Assembly (NCBI GenBank): GCA_020161575.1
Contig: JAIUNR010000004.1
Coordinates: 186,001-250,000, forward strand
DNA length: 64,000 nucleotides
Source of the DNA: Pseudomonadota bacterium
GTDB lineage: Bacteria; Pseudomonadota; Alphaproteobacteria; Rhizobiales; Beijerinckiaceae
Direction: 5' to 3'
Each line of letters starts with the position of its first letter. The first letter of the stretch is position 1. A program made the translations under genes and the position numbers. The notes under the pieces are model-generated. The model had not been told where the DNA came from, did not search any database, and worked only from the letters and a program-made list of their open reading frames with translations. This document shows positions 8,733-16,820 of the stretch, in pieces.

Positions 8733-9574
8733 GCCATGTCATAGTGGAGGCGCTCCGTCATACGGCCCTCCACCGTTATCACACCTTTGCCCGCGTTTTC
8801 CGGCGCCTCGAAGGCGGCGACAATTGCCTGCGCCATCCTCAATTCCGCTTCCGAGGGCGAAAAGACGCGATTGGCGATCTCGATCTGGCCCGGATGGATC
8901 AGGGTCTTGCCGTCAAAGCCCAACTCCCTGCCCTCGCGGCATTCCATCTCGAAACCGAGGGAATCGCCGATATCCCCGAAAACGCCGTCCAGAACATCGA
9001 GACCAGCGGCGCGCGCAGCCATCACGCTGGCGCAAAGCGCGTGAACCATCGCCCGTCGGGATGGCGGCGCAGGCAGGCGCATCTCCTTGGCAAGGTCATT
9101 GGTCCCCATGACGAGGCAGGAAAGCCGCGCGCGCGCGCCCTGCGCCCGCGTCACGATATCCGGCAGCGCAAGGATGGCGGCGGGACGCTCGATCATGGCC
9201 CATACCTGCAGATCCGCCGCGACGGAAAGGCTTTCGAGCTTCTCCATAACCCGGTCCAGATCCGCCCCTCGCGCGATCTTCGGAAAGAGGAAGGCGGCGG
9301 GCGTGCAGGGCACGAGTTCCGCGAGGTCGGCATCGAGCAGCGCGCAGCCGCCATCCTCCTCGAAACCGTTGACACGGATGATTGTCCGCTTGTCGGCAAA
9401 GAGTCCCGCCTCGAAGGCCGTTCTCAGATACGCGCGCGCCTCGACCTTCATCTGCGGCGCGACGGCGTCCTCGAGATCGAGGATGACGGCATCGCAATCA
9501 AGGCTTGCCGCCTTGGCGAGCGCGCGGGGATTGACGGCAGGAATATAAAGCACGGAGCGCAACGCAGCGTTCAT
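8708..9574 (-). CDS. CitE-like aldolase/lyase (HpcH/HpaI family, malyl-CoA lyase type)
   Basis: Protein of 288 residues of the citrate-lyase-beta-like family, TIM-barrel enzymes that cleave or form C-C bonds in acyl-CoA compounds such as malyl-CoA, beta-methylmalyl-CoA or citramalyl-CoA. The metal-binding core is visible: SVLYIPAVNPRALAKA, then DAVILDLEDAV, a central IERPAAI, and MGTNDLAKEMR. The ATG at 9574 is preferred over the adjacent GTG at 9577 because AAGG sits 7 bases before it. No citC/citD/citF subunits are nearby, so a true citrate lyase is unlikely. Divergent from sbtA. Confidence 0.8.
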   Translation of the reverse strand: MNAALRSVLYIPAVNPRALAKAASLDCDAVILDLEDAVAPQMKVEARAYLRTAFEAGLFADKRTIIRVNGFEEDGGCALLDADLAELVPCTPAAFLFPKIARGADLDRVMEKLESLSVAADLQVWAMIERPAAILALPDIVTRAQGARARLSCLVMGTNDLAKEMRLPAPPSRRAMVHALCASVMAARAAGLDVLDGVFGDIGDSLGFEMECREGRELGFDGKTLIHPGQIEIANRVFSPSEAELRMAQAIVAAFEAPENAGKGVITVEGRMTERLHYDMAKRIARSG

Positions 9575-9646
9575 CACCAGACCTTGGGCTTTGGCGGTTG
9601 CTCAGAACCGGCTTGCCGGAGGGAGAAATCCGCCTAATTTGGCGCC

Positions 9647-10630
9647 ATGCTACCGATCGATCTCGCTGTCGCCAATCTTGTTTCGCCGATGGTGCTGTTC
9701 TTCGCGCTCGGCTTCGCCGCAGCGCTCGCGCGTTCGGACCTCAGCGTGCCCGAGGCGATTGCCAAGGGGATGGCGCTCTACCTCATGCTCGCCATCGGCT
9801 TCAAGGGCGGCGTCGAGGTCAACAAAGGCGGGTTGAATCTGGGTATCCTCGCGGTGGCAGGCGCCGGCATCTTTCTTTCCGCAGCGATACCCCTGATCGG
9901 CTTCGCGCTGCTGCGCCTGACGACACGCCTGCCCGCTATCGATGCCGCGGCCATCGCGGCGCATTACGGGTCGATCTCCATCGTCACCTTCGTCGCCGGA
10001 ACCGAGGCGGTGAAGCTCGCCGGCTGGGGGTTCGAAGGCCATATGATCGCGATCGCCGCGATCATGGAGACCCCGGCGATCATCGTCGCGCTGCTGCTCG
10101 CTCGGCGCTATGGCGGGGCCAGCGGCGGCGAGCCCATCGGCGCCCTGCTGCGCGAGATCGGCCTCAACGGGTCGATCGTGATGCTGGTCGGTTCGTTCCT
10201 GATCGGCGCGATCACCGGCCCCAAGGGCATGGCGATGATCGAGCCCTTCATTGGAGCGCCGTTCCGCGGCATCCTTTGCCTCTTCCTGCTCGATATGGGG
10301 CTGGTGGCGGGTCGCGGCCTGCGCGAGGGCGGAAAGCTGCTCTCGCTCCCCGTCATCGCCTTCGGCCTCTACATGCCGCTCGTTTCGGCCTCCCTCGCCG
10401 CCCTTACCGCGACGGCGCTCCCGCTTTCGCAAGGCGGCACCACCTTGCTGATCACGCTCGCGGCCTCGGCCTCCTATATCGCGGTGCCCGCCGCCATGCG
10501 TCTCGCCCTGCCGGAAGCACGCCCCGCGATTTATCTCACCCTGTCGCTGGCGATCACCTTTCCGTTCAACCTCACGCTCGGCCTGCCGCTCTACATGCTC
10601 ATGGCCGCGCGCATCTCGGGAGGCGGCTGA
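9647..10630 (+). CDS. sbtA: SbtA-like sodium-dependent bicarbonate transporter
   Basis: Integral membrane protein of 327 residues with about ten hydrophobic segments, of the SbtA/DUF897 family. Diagnostic stretches are FALGFAAALARSDL, EAIAKGMALYLMLAIGFKGGVEV, AAHYGSISIVTFV, MAIAAIMETPAIIVALLL-type, and LLDMGLVAGRGLR. Cyanobacterial SbtA is a high-affinity Na+/HCO3- symporter; the same activity is inferred here. Start ATG is the only option, because an in-frame stop lies 10 bases upstream; it lacks a well-spaced ribosome binding site (GGAGGG is 23 bases away). Followed 5 bases later by an SbtB-like PII protein, the usual partner. Confidence 0.85.
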   Translation: MLPIDLAVANLVSPMVLFFALGFAAALARSDLSVPEAIAKGMALYLMLAIGFKGGVEVNKGGLNLGILAVAGAGIFLSAAIPLIGFALLRLTTRLPAIDAAAIAAHYGSISIVTFVAGTEAVKLAGWGFEGHMIAIAAIMETPAIIVALLLARRYGGASGGEPIGALLREIGLNGSIVMLVGSFLIGAITGPKGMAMIEPFIGAPFRGILCLFLLDMGLVAGRGLREGGKLLSLPVIAFGLYMPLVSASLAALTATALPLSQGGTTLLITLAASASYIAVPAAMRLALPEARPAIYLTLSLAITFPFNLTLGLPLYMLMAARISGGG

Positions 10631-10635
10631 CGCCC

Positions 10636-10947
10636 ATGGACAAACACAAGAAGAAACGTCTCGAGATCATCCTGGAAGCGCCGGCGCTGCATCGGCTCAC
10701 GCACGTGCTCGACAGCGCGGGCGCGAGCGGCTACACGGTGTTTCCCGCGCTTGGCGGGCGCGGCAAGAATGGCCAATGGTCGCGGGAGGGGCTGGTCGGC
10801 GGAGCCGGTCAGATGGTGATGGTGGTGTGCATCACCGATCCAAGCCGCGCCGAGACTATTCTCGCCGAGATCATGGGACTCCTTCGCCGGCAGATCGGCA
10901 TCGTCTCGATGAGCGAAGTCGAGGTGGTGCGCGGCGAAAGGTTCTGA
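10636..10947 (+). CDS. sbtB: SbtB-like PII-superfamily regulatory protein
   Basis: Small (103 residues) protein of the PII fold with the pattern RLEIILEAPALHRLTHVLDSAGASGYTVFPALGG, a T-loop-like GRGKNGQW segment, and a final strand IVSMSEVEVV. In cyanobacteria SbtB binds adenyl nucleotides including cAMP and controls SbtA. This copy lacks the C-terminal CGPxGC redox loop found in many cyanobacterial SbtBs. It starts 5 bases after the sbtA stop, a two-gene operon. It is not GlnB/GlnK: the uridylylation-site region and overall sequence differ. Confidence 0.82.
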   Translation: MDKHKKKRLEIILEAPALHRLTHVLDSAGASGYTVFPALGGRGKNGQWSREGLVGGAGQMVMVVCITDPSRAETILAEIMGLLRRQIGIVSMSEVEVVRGERF

Positions 10948-11006
10948 GCCTTCCCCTGCGCCCGCGCGGGCTTGTCACCCGCGAGGACGGCTGATACGCC
11001 GTAGGC

Positions 11007-11645
11007 ATGAGCGAGCCACAGACCCAGCACCCCTTTCCCGAGCGCCTTCTGGAAGGCTACGCGGCTTTCAAATCGGGCCGTCTGCCGCAGGAGCGCGCGC
11101 GCTTCGAGGAAATGGCAGAGCATGGCCAGAAGCCCGAAATCATGCTCGTGGCCTGCTGCGACAGCCGCGTCTCGCCCGAAGTCATCTTCGATGCCCGCCC
11201 CGGCGAATTGTTCGTGGTGCGCAATGTCGCCAATCTCGTGCCGCCCTATTCGCCCGACGGGCAATGGCACGGCACATCCGCCGCGCTGGAATTCGCGGTG
11301 CAGGCGCTGCGCGTCAAGCATATCGTGGTGATGGGCCATGGTCGCTGCGGCGGCGTCCACGCCTTCGTGCGCCGCCAGCGCAATCCGGGTGCGGAAGACG
11401 CGCTCTCACCGGGCGATTTCATCGGCAAATGGATGGCGATGATCAGCCCCGCCGCCGAAGCGCTTCCCGCCCAGGCGGACGAGAGCGATCATGATTACGC
11501 CGAGCGCCTCGCCCTGCGCTCGATCCGCAACTCGATCGAGAACCTGCTGACCTTTCCTTGCATCAATATCCTGCACGGGCGCGGCAAGCTTCACCTCCAC
11601 GGCGCGATGTTCGACGTGACGACAGGGCTACTGAAAACGCTCTGA
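11007..11645 (+). CDS. beta-class carbonic anhydrase
   Basis: Zinc enzyme interconverting CO2 and bicarbonate, 212 residues. The zinc ligands and catalytic dyad are all present: C50, D52 and R54 in CCDSR, H111 and C114 in GHGRCGG. No signal peptide, so cytoplasmic. It lies 59 bases downstream of sbtB on the same strand and probably belongs to the same carbon-uptake unit. Convergent with ghrA, whose stop is 3 bases away. Confidence 0.95.
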   Translation: MSEPQTQHPFPERLLEGYAAFKSGRLPQERARFEEMAEHGQKPEIMLVACCDSRVSPEVIFDARPGELFVVRNVANLVPPYSPDGQWHGTSAALEFAVQALRVKHIVVMGHGRCGGVHAFVRRQRNPGAEDALSPGDFIGKWMAMISPAAEALPAQADESDHDYAERLALRSIRNSIENLLTFPCINILHGRGKLHLHGAMFDVTTGLLKTL

Positions 11646-11648
11646 GCA

Positions 11649-12590
11649 TCAATACCCCGCGCGCCGGTCGACGAGGTTGACGAGCTTCTCGCCGCGCTCG
11701 AAAGCGGCGATATCGGCGAGGATCCCGGCCACGAGCCCATCCGGCGTCGAATCGGCCGCGCAATGCGGTGTGACCACCACTTTCGGGTGCGCCCAGAGCG
11801 GGCTTTCCTCGGGCAGCGGCTCCACCTCGAACACGTCGAGACTGGCGCCGCCGAGCGTACCGTCATCGAGCGCGACGAGGATATCCGCCTCCCTCTGCAA
11901 TCCGCCGCGCCCCGCATTGATCAGCACCGGCGCGCCGAGAGCGCCGCCGCGCGCGAGTTGTGCGAAAAGATCGCGGTTGAGGATGCCGTCCGTCTCGGGC
12001 GTCAAAGGCAACAGCACGACGAGGATATCGGTCTGCGCCAGAAAGGCGGGCAGTTCCGCCGCACCCGAAAAGGATCGCAGGCCCGTCATCGCCTTGGGCG
12101 TGCGCGACCAGCCGGCCACCTGAAAGCCGAGGCGGATCAGCATCTCGGCCGCATCCTGCCCCAGAACTCCCATGCCCATGATGCCCACGCGCACGGATGA
12201 GGCCGCGGGCTGATCGATCGAGAGCCAGTGGCGCGCCATCTGCGCCGCCCGATGAGCCGGAAGCTGGCGGAAATGATAGAGCACCTGAAGGATCACCCAT
12301 TCGCTCATGCGCTGGGTGAGATCCGGGTTGATGATGCGGATGATCGGCACATCCGGAAGGGTCTTGTCCTGAAGCAGCGCATCGACCCCGGCGCCGAGAT
12401 TGAAGATGGCCTTGAGATTGGGCAGGCTCGCCAGCAATCCCGGCTCGGGACGCCAGACGGCCGCATAGCGAATGGCCGCGGGGTCGAAGGGCTCGCGCCC
12501 GTCATGGACCACGCGGTCGGGACCAAGGCGACGGAAACGTTCGACCCAGGGCGTGATATCCCAGCGCCGGGCAGTGATCAGAATGGACAT
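11649..12590 (-). CDS. ghrA: glyoxylate/hydroxypyruvate reductase A
   Basis: D-isomer-specific 2-hydroxyacid dehydrogenase of 313 residues reducing glyoxylate to glycolate or hydroxypyruvate to glycerate with NADPH. It shows the NAD(P)-binding GMGVLGQDAAEMLIRLG with WSRTPK after the second strand, the catalytic Arg in INAGRGG, the Glu in DVFEVEPLPEESPLW and the His in VTPHCAADS. The WSRTPK basic pair fits NADPH preference. Located 87 bases downstream of the M14 peptidase gene on the same strand. Confidence 0.88.
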   Translation of the reverse strand: MSILITARRWDITPWVERFRRLGPDRVVHDGREPFDPAAIRYAAVWRPEPGLLASLPNLKAIFNLGAGVDALLQDKTLPDVPIIRIINPDLTQRMSEWVILQVLYHFRQLPAHRAAQMARHWLSIDQPAASSVRVGIMGMGVLGQDAAEMLIRLGFQVAGWSRTPKAMTGLRSFSGAAELPAFLAQTDILVVLLPLTPETDGILNRDLFAQLARGGALGAPVLINAGRGGLQREADILVALDDGTLGGASLDVFEVEPLPEESPLWAHPKVVVTPHCAADSTPDGLVAGILADIAAFERGEKLVNLVDRRAGY

Positions 12591-12677
12591 GGAAAGCTCG
12601 TGAAAGGTGGTGTTGCCGCCATTGTGGCGGCACTCGCGCCATGCTGCAAGCTGCCAACGCCTTGGCTTCCCGGATTA

Positions 12678-14450
12678 TCACGCCTGAAGATCAAGCCCGG
12701 TCAGCGCATCGGCCGCCGCCAGAACCGCGCGCATATGCGCCTCGTGCAGAAGCCGGAAGAGATCCCCTGTCACGGTCTCATCAGGGGCTTCCGTGATCAA
12801 GGTAAGGGGGAAAAGCTGGTCCGTCCTTTCGTTGATCATCACCGGAATGCCTGCGCGCAACTCGAAATCCGCCGTCAGACCGTAGCGGGCAAAAGCGGCG
12901 AGCTGGCGCGCATTGAGCGCCATGAGCGCATCAAAACCCGAGAGCGCCTCAACCACCTGGTCCAGGATCGCCTCACCCGCCGCGCGCATGCCGGGCGCAT
13001 GACGCAGGATGAGGAAAAAGCCGCGTGGCAAGCACCAGCTTTCGAAACCACGCGGAAGATAGCCCGCAAAGGGGCGCGTCCATTCATGCGCGGGATAACC
13101 ATGCAGGCTGAGATGGAGCATGGCGCCGGTGCGCCGCAGCGCTTCATGGCGGATTTCGTTCTCGTATCCGCGCGCCATATATTCGAGGTCACCGCCGGAG
13201 GCGGTATAGCGCGCCGCGTGATGCATGTGATGCGGATGGATCGTCACGCTTTCCCGCAACAGGGCATATCCGTCCGGATTCTCGAGCGGCGAGATCACGA
13301 AATCGCGGCCCTGCCCGGCAAGGCGCCGCGCGGCGCGCAGGGCGCCGACGGGACCGCTTGTCTCGTTCGCATGCTGCCCGGCGGAGATAATGAAACTCGG
13401 CCCCTTGCCGGCAACGTGTTTCGCCATCACGGCTCTGCCTCGCTGCGAGGTGCAGGCGAAAGCCGTGCCCGGCAGCGCGGCCAAGGTCCCGGCGATCTCT
13501 TCCGGCGCGAGCCATCGTTCGGCGGTATCGAGAGCCGGCTGAACGGGGTTCACCCCCCGGTCCTGCGCCAGCAGCGGATCGCCTTGCGCTTCGATTTCGA
13601 GCGTCACCGCACCTTCACCGGGGCGGATATCCGGCACGATCTGACCGGGCCGGATGGTGCGATCGCCGGGTTTGAGACCGCGCCGATGGGCGAAAATTTC
13701 GAGCGCGCCGAAATAAAGATCCTCGTGCACCGCCTCCGCCATGCTCACGCATTCATGCCCGAAAGCGAGCGGCTGGTCCTCGAAAGGCGCGGCGATGCGG
13801 ATGTTCAGGCGATCGAAATAGGGCTCCTGTTCGCGCCAGGGGCCCTTTTCCAGCACGGCCAGCGCCTGGCTGACGGCGGCTTCCAGATCGGTCTCCAGCG
13901 GCTCGTCGAGAACCAGCTTGTCACCTTCATGCGCGCGCACCCAGCCCGTCGGGCACAGGAGGCGCGCGCCGAAAGGATTGGTGCGCAAACGGTTCGGCGC
14001 CAGAACCGTGCGATGCGTCACCTTGCCGGCATGATCAACCAGTTCGAGCGCGTATTCGGCCATGCCGTCGGGCCGGATCGATCCGCCTTCCTCGAAACGG
14101 ACCTTCCCCGCTCCGGCGAGGTCCGCCAGCGGATAGGTTTCGATCCGGAAGCGCCCCGGCGCCGCCTCGCCACCCTCGGGCGCGCGAATGAGAATCTCGC
14201 GCCAGCCGGCAGGATCACTTTCCTCCAGGAAATGGTGCAGTAATGGCTTGTAGGCGGAACGGATGGTCGCCGCGATTCCTGCCGCGCGCAGCCGCGCCTC
14301 GGCCGCCCGCCGCCGTGTTGGTCCATCGAAGGTCCAGATCTCGATGCGCCGCCCGTGCCATTGCGGCGCGGCGAAACTTACATGCAGGTTTTCGAGAGTC
14401 AGCGGAAAGGTCGCCGCCGCGAGGCGCGTACCGGAAGGAAGCATTTCCAT
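12678..14450 (-). CDS. M14-family zinc metallopeptidase with large N-terminal region
   Basis: A 590-residue protein whose C-terminal third carries a carboxypeptidase-like zinc site: H360 and E363 in GQHANETSG, a following NPDGYALLR, and a third ligand H450 in LSLHGYPAHEW. The N-terminal ~300 residues have no motif recognised by eye. The family covers carboxypeptidases and succinylglutamate desuccinylase-like enzymes, so the substrate may be a peptide or an N-acyl amino acid. Start ATG at 14450 shares one base with the sdhAF4 stop (TGATG). No signal peptide, so cytoplasmic. Confidence 0.72.
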   Translation of the reverse strand: MEMLPSGTRLAAATFPLTLENLHVSFAAPQWHGRRIEIWTFDGPTRRRAAEARLRAAGIAATIRSAYKPLLHHFLEESDPAGWREILIRAPEGGEAAPGRFRIETYPLADLAGAGKVRFEEGGSIRPDGMAEYALELVDHAGKVTHRTVLAPNRLRTNPFGARLLCPTGWVRAHEGDKLVLDEPLETDLEAAVSQALAVLEKGPWREQEPYFDRLNIRIAAPFEDQPLAFGHECVSMAEAVHEDLYFGALEIFAHRRGLKPGDRTIRPGQIVPDIRPGEGAVTLEIEAQGDPLLAQDRGVNPVQPALDTAERWLAPEEIAGTLAALPGTAFACTSQRGRAVMAKHVAGKGPSFIISAGQHANETSGPVGALRAARRLAGQGRDFVISPLENPDGYALLRESVTIHPHHMHHAARYTASGGDLEYMARGYENEIRHEALRRTGAMLHLSLHGYPAHEWTRPFAGYLPRGFESWCLPRGFFLILRHAPGMRAAGEAILDQVVEALSGFDALMALNARQLAAFARYGLTADFELRAGIPVMINERTDQLFPLTLITEAPDETVTGDLFRLLHEAHMRAVLAAADALTGLDLQA

Positions 14451-14662
14451 CAGAAGTCGCTCGCGATGCCTTTGACTTCCCAATCGTCGTAGCGTACGGG
14501 GTCCGGCCCGCCCCGGCCCTTGAGCTCGGGGATGCGGGCCAGTTCAGCCTCGCGGGCAAGGATCGCCGCGCGCCGCACCATCGCCTCGGCGAGCGCGCGT
14601 TCCGCCTCTGGTGAAAGCGGCTTGCGCGCCGCCTCCCCGGATGATTTGTTCTCGACGGACAT
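14450..14662 (-). CDS. succinate dehydrogenase assembly factor 4 family (DUF1674)
   Basis: A 70-residue protein ending in the family hallmark GPDPVRYDDWEVKGIASDF. SDHAF4 binds flavinylated SdhA and protects it before assembly of complex II. The N-terminus is charged and probably flexible, as in homologs. GAGG lies 7 bases before the ATG. Its start is only 3 bases from the start of the pseudouridine-synthase gene on the other strand; its stop overlaps the M14 peptidase start by one base. Confidence 0.85.
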   Translation of the reverse strand: MSVENKSSGEAARKPLSPEAERALAEAMVRRAAILAREAELARIPELKGRGGPDPVRYDDWEVKGIASDF

Positions 14663-14665
14663 GCA

Positions 14666-15445
14666 ATGACCTCGACCGTTCCCACACAGATAGCGCCGGA
14701 TGACCAGAACCGCCAGAGGCCATCGGCATTCGATGCCGCTGCCTTGCATGCGCGCGTGCTTCATCGCGATGACGCCATGCTGGTGATCGACAAGCCGGCG
14801 GGGATCGCGGTGCATGGCGGGCCGAAGGGCGGTGTCACGCTGGATGATTTCCTGCCCGATCTCGCTTTCGGAAAGCCGGAGATGCCGCAACTGGCGCATC
14901 GGCTCGACCGCGAGACAACGGGATGCCTGGTTCTCGGGCGCGACAAGGGCGCGCTCAAGCGTCTCGGTGGCCTCTTCCGGGACGGAAAGATCACCAAGAC
15001 CTATTGCGCCATTGTCTGCGGCCATCCTCCCGAGGAAAGCGGACGGATCGAGCTGCCGCTCGCCCGTCGCAGCCATGACAAGCGCTCCTGGTGGATGAAG
15101 GTCGACCCTGCGGGCGACCCGTCCTTCACCCGCTACCGCGTGCTCGGGCAGGCCGATGGCATCGCCTTTCTCGCCCTTCAGCCCGAAACGGGGCGCACGC
15201 ACCAGCTGCGCGTCCATTGCGCGGCGCTCAACATGCCGATCGCGGGAGACCGGATCTATGGCGGCGAGCGCGCCATGGCGGCCTCGCGCCATCTCCAGCT
15301 CCATGCCGCGCGCATCGTCATCCCGGTTGGCGGCAACAGGGCGCCGGTGCGGGTCTCGGCGCCCCTGCCCAAACCGATGGCGGATCTGCTCGCCGGTCTC
15401 GGCATCTCGCCGGCAGGGCTTGATACCCTGCCGGAGCAACTCTGA
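14666..15445 (+). CDS. RluA-family pseudouridine synthase
   Basis: Converts uridine to pseudouridine in rRNA or tRNA; 259 residues. The catalytic motif HRLDRETTG places the essential aspartate at D81, followed by KTYCAIVCG and the PETGRTHQLRVH motif of the family. There is no S4 RNA-binding domain at the N-terminus, so it resembles RluA/TruC-type rather than RluC/D. No ribosome binding site precedes the ATG, and this start is just 3 bases from the divergent sdhAF4 start, so a leaderless message or a start further inside (residues 31-38) is possible. Confidence 0.88.
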   Translation: MTSTVPTQIAPDDQNRQRPSAFDAAALHARVLHRDDAMLVIDKPAGIAVHGGPKGGVTLDDFLPDLAFGKPEMPQLAHRLDRETTGCLVLGRDKGALKRLGGLFRDGKITKTYCAIVCGHPPEESGRIELPLARRSHDKRSWWMKVDPAGDPSFTRYRVLGQADGIAFLALQPETGRTHQLRVHCAALNMPIAGDRIYGGERAMAASRHLQLHAARIVIPVGGNRAPVRVSAPLPKPMADLLAGLGISPAGLDTLPEQL

Positions 15446-15448
15446 GGA

Positions 15449-16783
15449 ATGATCTTGGCTAAAACCCGAAACGGCCACCGCAAGCCTTCTCCGGAGCGCG
15501 CGCCGGGCTTCCCCGCGCGCCGGGTCGCGGCGGAGGCGATGCGCCGCGCCATGCGCGAACAGCGCCAGCTCGACGAAGCGTTGGGCCTCGCGGGCGCGGA
15601 CCAGCTTCCCATCGCCGATCGCGCCCTTGCGCGCGCCATCGCAACCGTCACTTTCCGCCGCCTCGGCACGATTCGCGCCGCGATCGCTGCCCGCCTCACG
15701 GGAGAGCGCCTGCCGGAAGCGGGCATTCTCGAAGCCGCGCTGGCGACAGGCGTCGCGCAGATCCTCTTCATGGAGGCGGCAGATCACGCGGCGGTCGATC
15801 TCGCGGTCGAGATTGCGAAGGCGGATCGCCTTGCCCTGCATTATGCGCCCCTCGCCAACGCCCTTTTGCGGCGGATCGCCGCGGAGAAAGCAGAAATCCT
15901 CGCCGGGGCGGAAGATCCGCGCATTGACACGCCCGGCTGGCTCTATGAGCGCTGGGCGGGATTTTATGGCGAGGATGCCGCGCGCGCGATCGCCGCGCGC
16001 CACCGGATGCCGGTCTCGGTCGACCTGACCGCGACAGGCGATCCGCGTGCTTTGGCGGAGGCGACGGGTGGTGCGCTGCTCCCCACCGGGTCGGTGCGCC
16101 TGCCGCCCGATCGCGCCATCGATTCCCTGCCCGGCTATGCTGAAGGCGCGTTTTTTGTCCAGGACGCGGCCAGCGCCCTGCCCGCGCGGTTGATCAAGGT
16201 CCGGCCCGGCATGCGGGTGCTCGATCTCTGCGCCGCGCCCGGCGGCAAAGCGGCGCAGCTCGCGCTGGCCGGCGCCCGGCTTACCGCGGTGGAACGCTCG
16301 GCCGCGCGCGCCGAAAGGATGCGCGAGAATTTCGCGCGTCTGCGCATCGATGCCGAGATCGTCATCGCCGATGCAAGCACCTATGAGGCCGAGCCCTTCG
16401 ATGCCGTGCTGCTCGATGCGCCCTGTTCCGCCACCGGCACGATCCGGCGGCATCCCGAGCTGGCCTGGACAAAAAAACTGGAAGACATTCTCAGTCTCGC
16501 TCGCCAGCAGGATAAAATACTCGCGCAAGCTGCAAAGCTGGTGCGCGTCGGCGGCACTCTCGTCTATTCGACCTGCTCGCTCGAACGCGAGGAAGGCGAG
16601 ACCCGGATCGCAAATTTTCTCAAATCACAGGATAATTATGCGATTTCTCCCGTCACGCCCGAAATAATCGGGGTGGAGGATGCAGCGATAACAAAGGAAG
16701 GCTACCTTCGGGTTCTGCCGTCGCATTTTGATGCCTTCGGCGGTGCGGATGGTTTTTTCGCGGCAAGGTTGCATCGTCTCTGA
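15449..16783 (+). CDS. rsmB: 16S rRNA (cytosine-C5) methyltransferase RsmB
   Basis: SAM-dependent methyltransferase of 444 residues for 16S rRNA C967. An N-terminal NusB-like helical domain (to about residue 150) precedes the NOL1/NOP2/Sun catalytic domain: SAM motif DLCAAPGGKAAQL, the PC motif with C326 (DAPCSATG) and the catalytic C376 in YSTCSLEREEGE. Starts 3 bases after the pseudouridine-synthase stop; GAGGA abuts the ATG, so a TTG 6 bases downstream (15455) may be the real start. Order rsmB-heparinase-purH is widespread in Hyphomicrobiales. Confidence 0.93.
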   Translation: MILAKTRNGHRKPSPERAPGFPARRVAAEAMRRAMREQRQLDEALGLAGADQLPIADRALARAIATVTFRRLGTIRAAIAARLTGERLPEAGILEAALATGVAQILFMEAADHAAVDLAVEIAKADRLALHYAPLANALLRRIAAEKAEILAGAEDPRIDTPGWLYERWAGFYGEDAARAIAARHRMPVSVDLTATGDPRALAEATGGALLPTGSVRLPPDRAIDSLPGYAEGAFFVQDAASALPARLIKVRPGMRVLDLCAAPGGKAAQLALAGARLTAVERSAARAERMRENFARLRIDAEIVIADASTYEAEPFDAVLLDAPCSATGTIRRHPELAWTKKLEDILSLARQQDKILAQAAKLVRVGGTLVYSTCSLEREEGETRIANFLKSQDNYAISPVTPEIIGVEDAAITKEGYLRVLPSHFDAFGGADGFFAARLHRL

Positions 16784-16820
16784 CAATGCGTGACATTTCA
16801 GGCCGGGGGCAGGCGTGACG

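Noticed and set aside
8708..9574. Citrate lyase beta subunit (CitE) proper
   Set aside because: No alpha or gamma subunit or ligase genes are nearby, so a stand-alone CitE-like malyl/citramalyl-CoA lyase is more likely.
10636..10947. The PII-like protein as GlnB/GlnK nitrogen regulator
   Set aside because: It lacks the uridylylated-tyrosine T-loop sequence and PII signatures of GlnB, and it follows an SbtA-type gene rather than glnA or amtB.
14663..16528. Long open frame on the minus strand (over 600 codons) opposite the pseudouridine-synthase and rsmB genes
   Set aside because: It is a GC-rich shadow: Arg/Ala/Gly-rich with no family motifs, while both plus-strand genes have catalytic motifs. 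Only its last 70 codons are real (SDHAF4).
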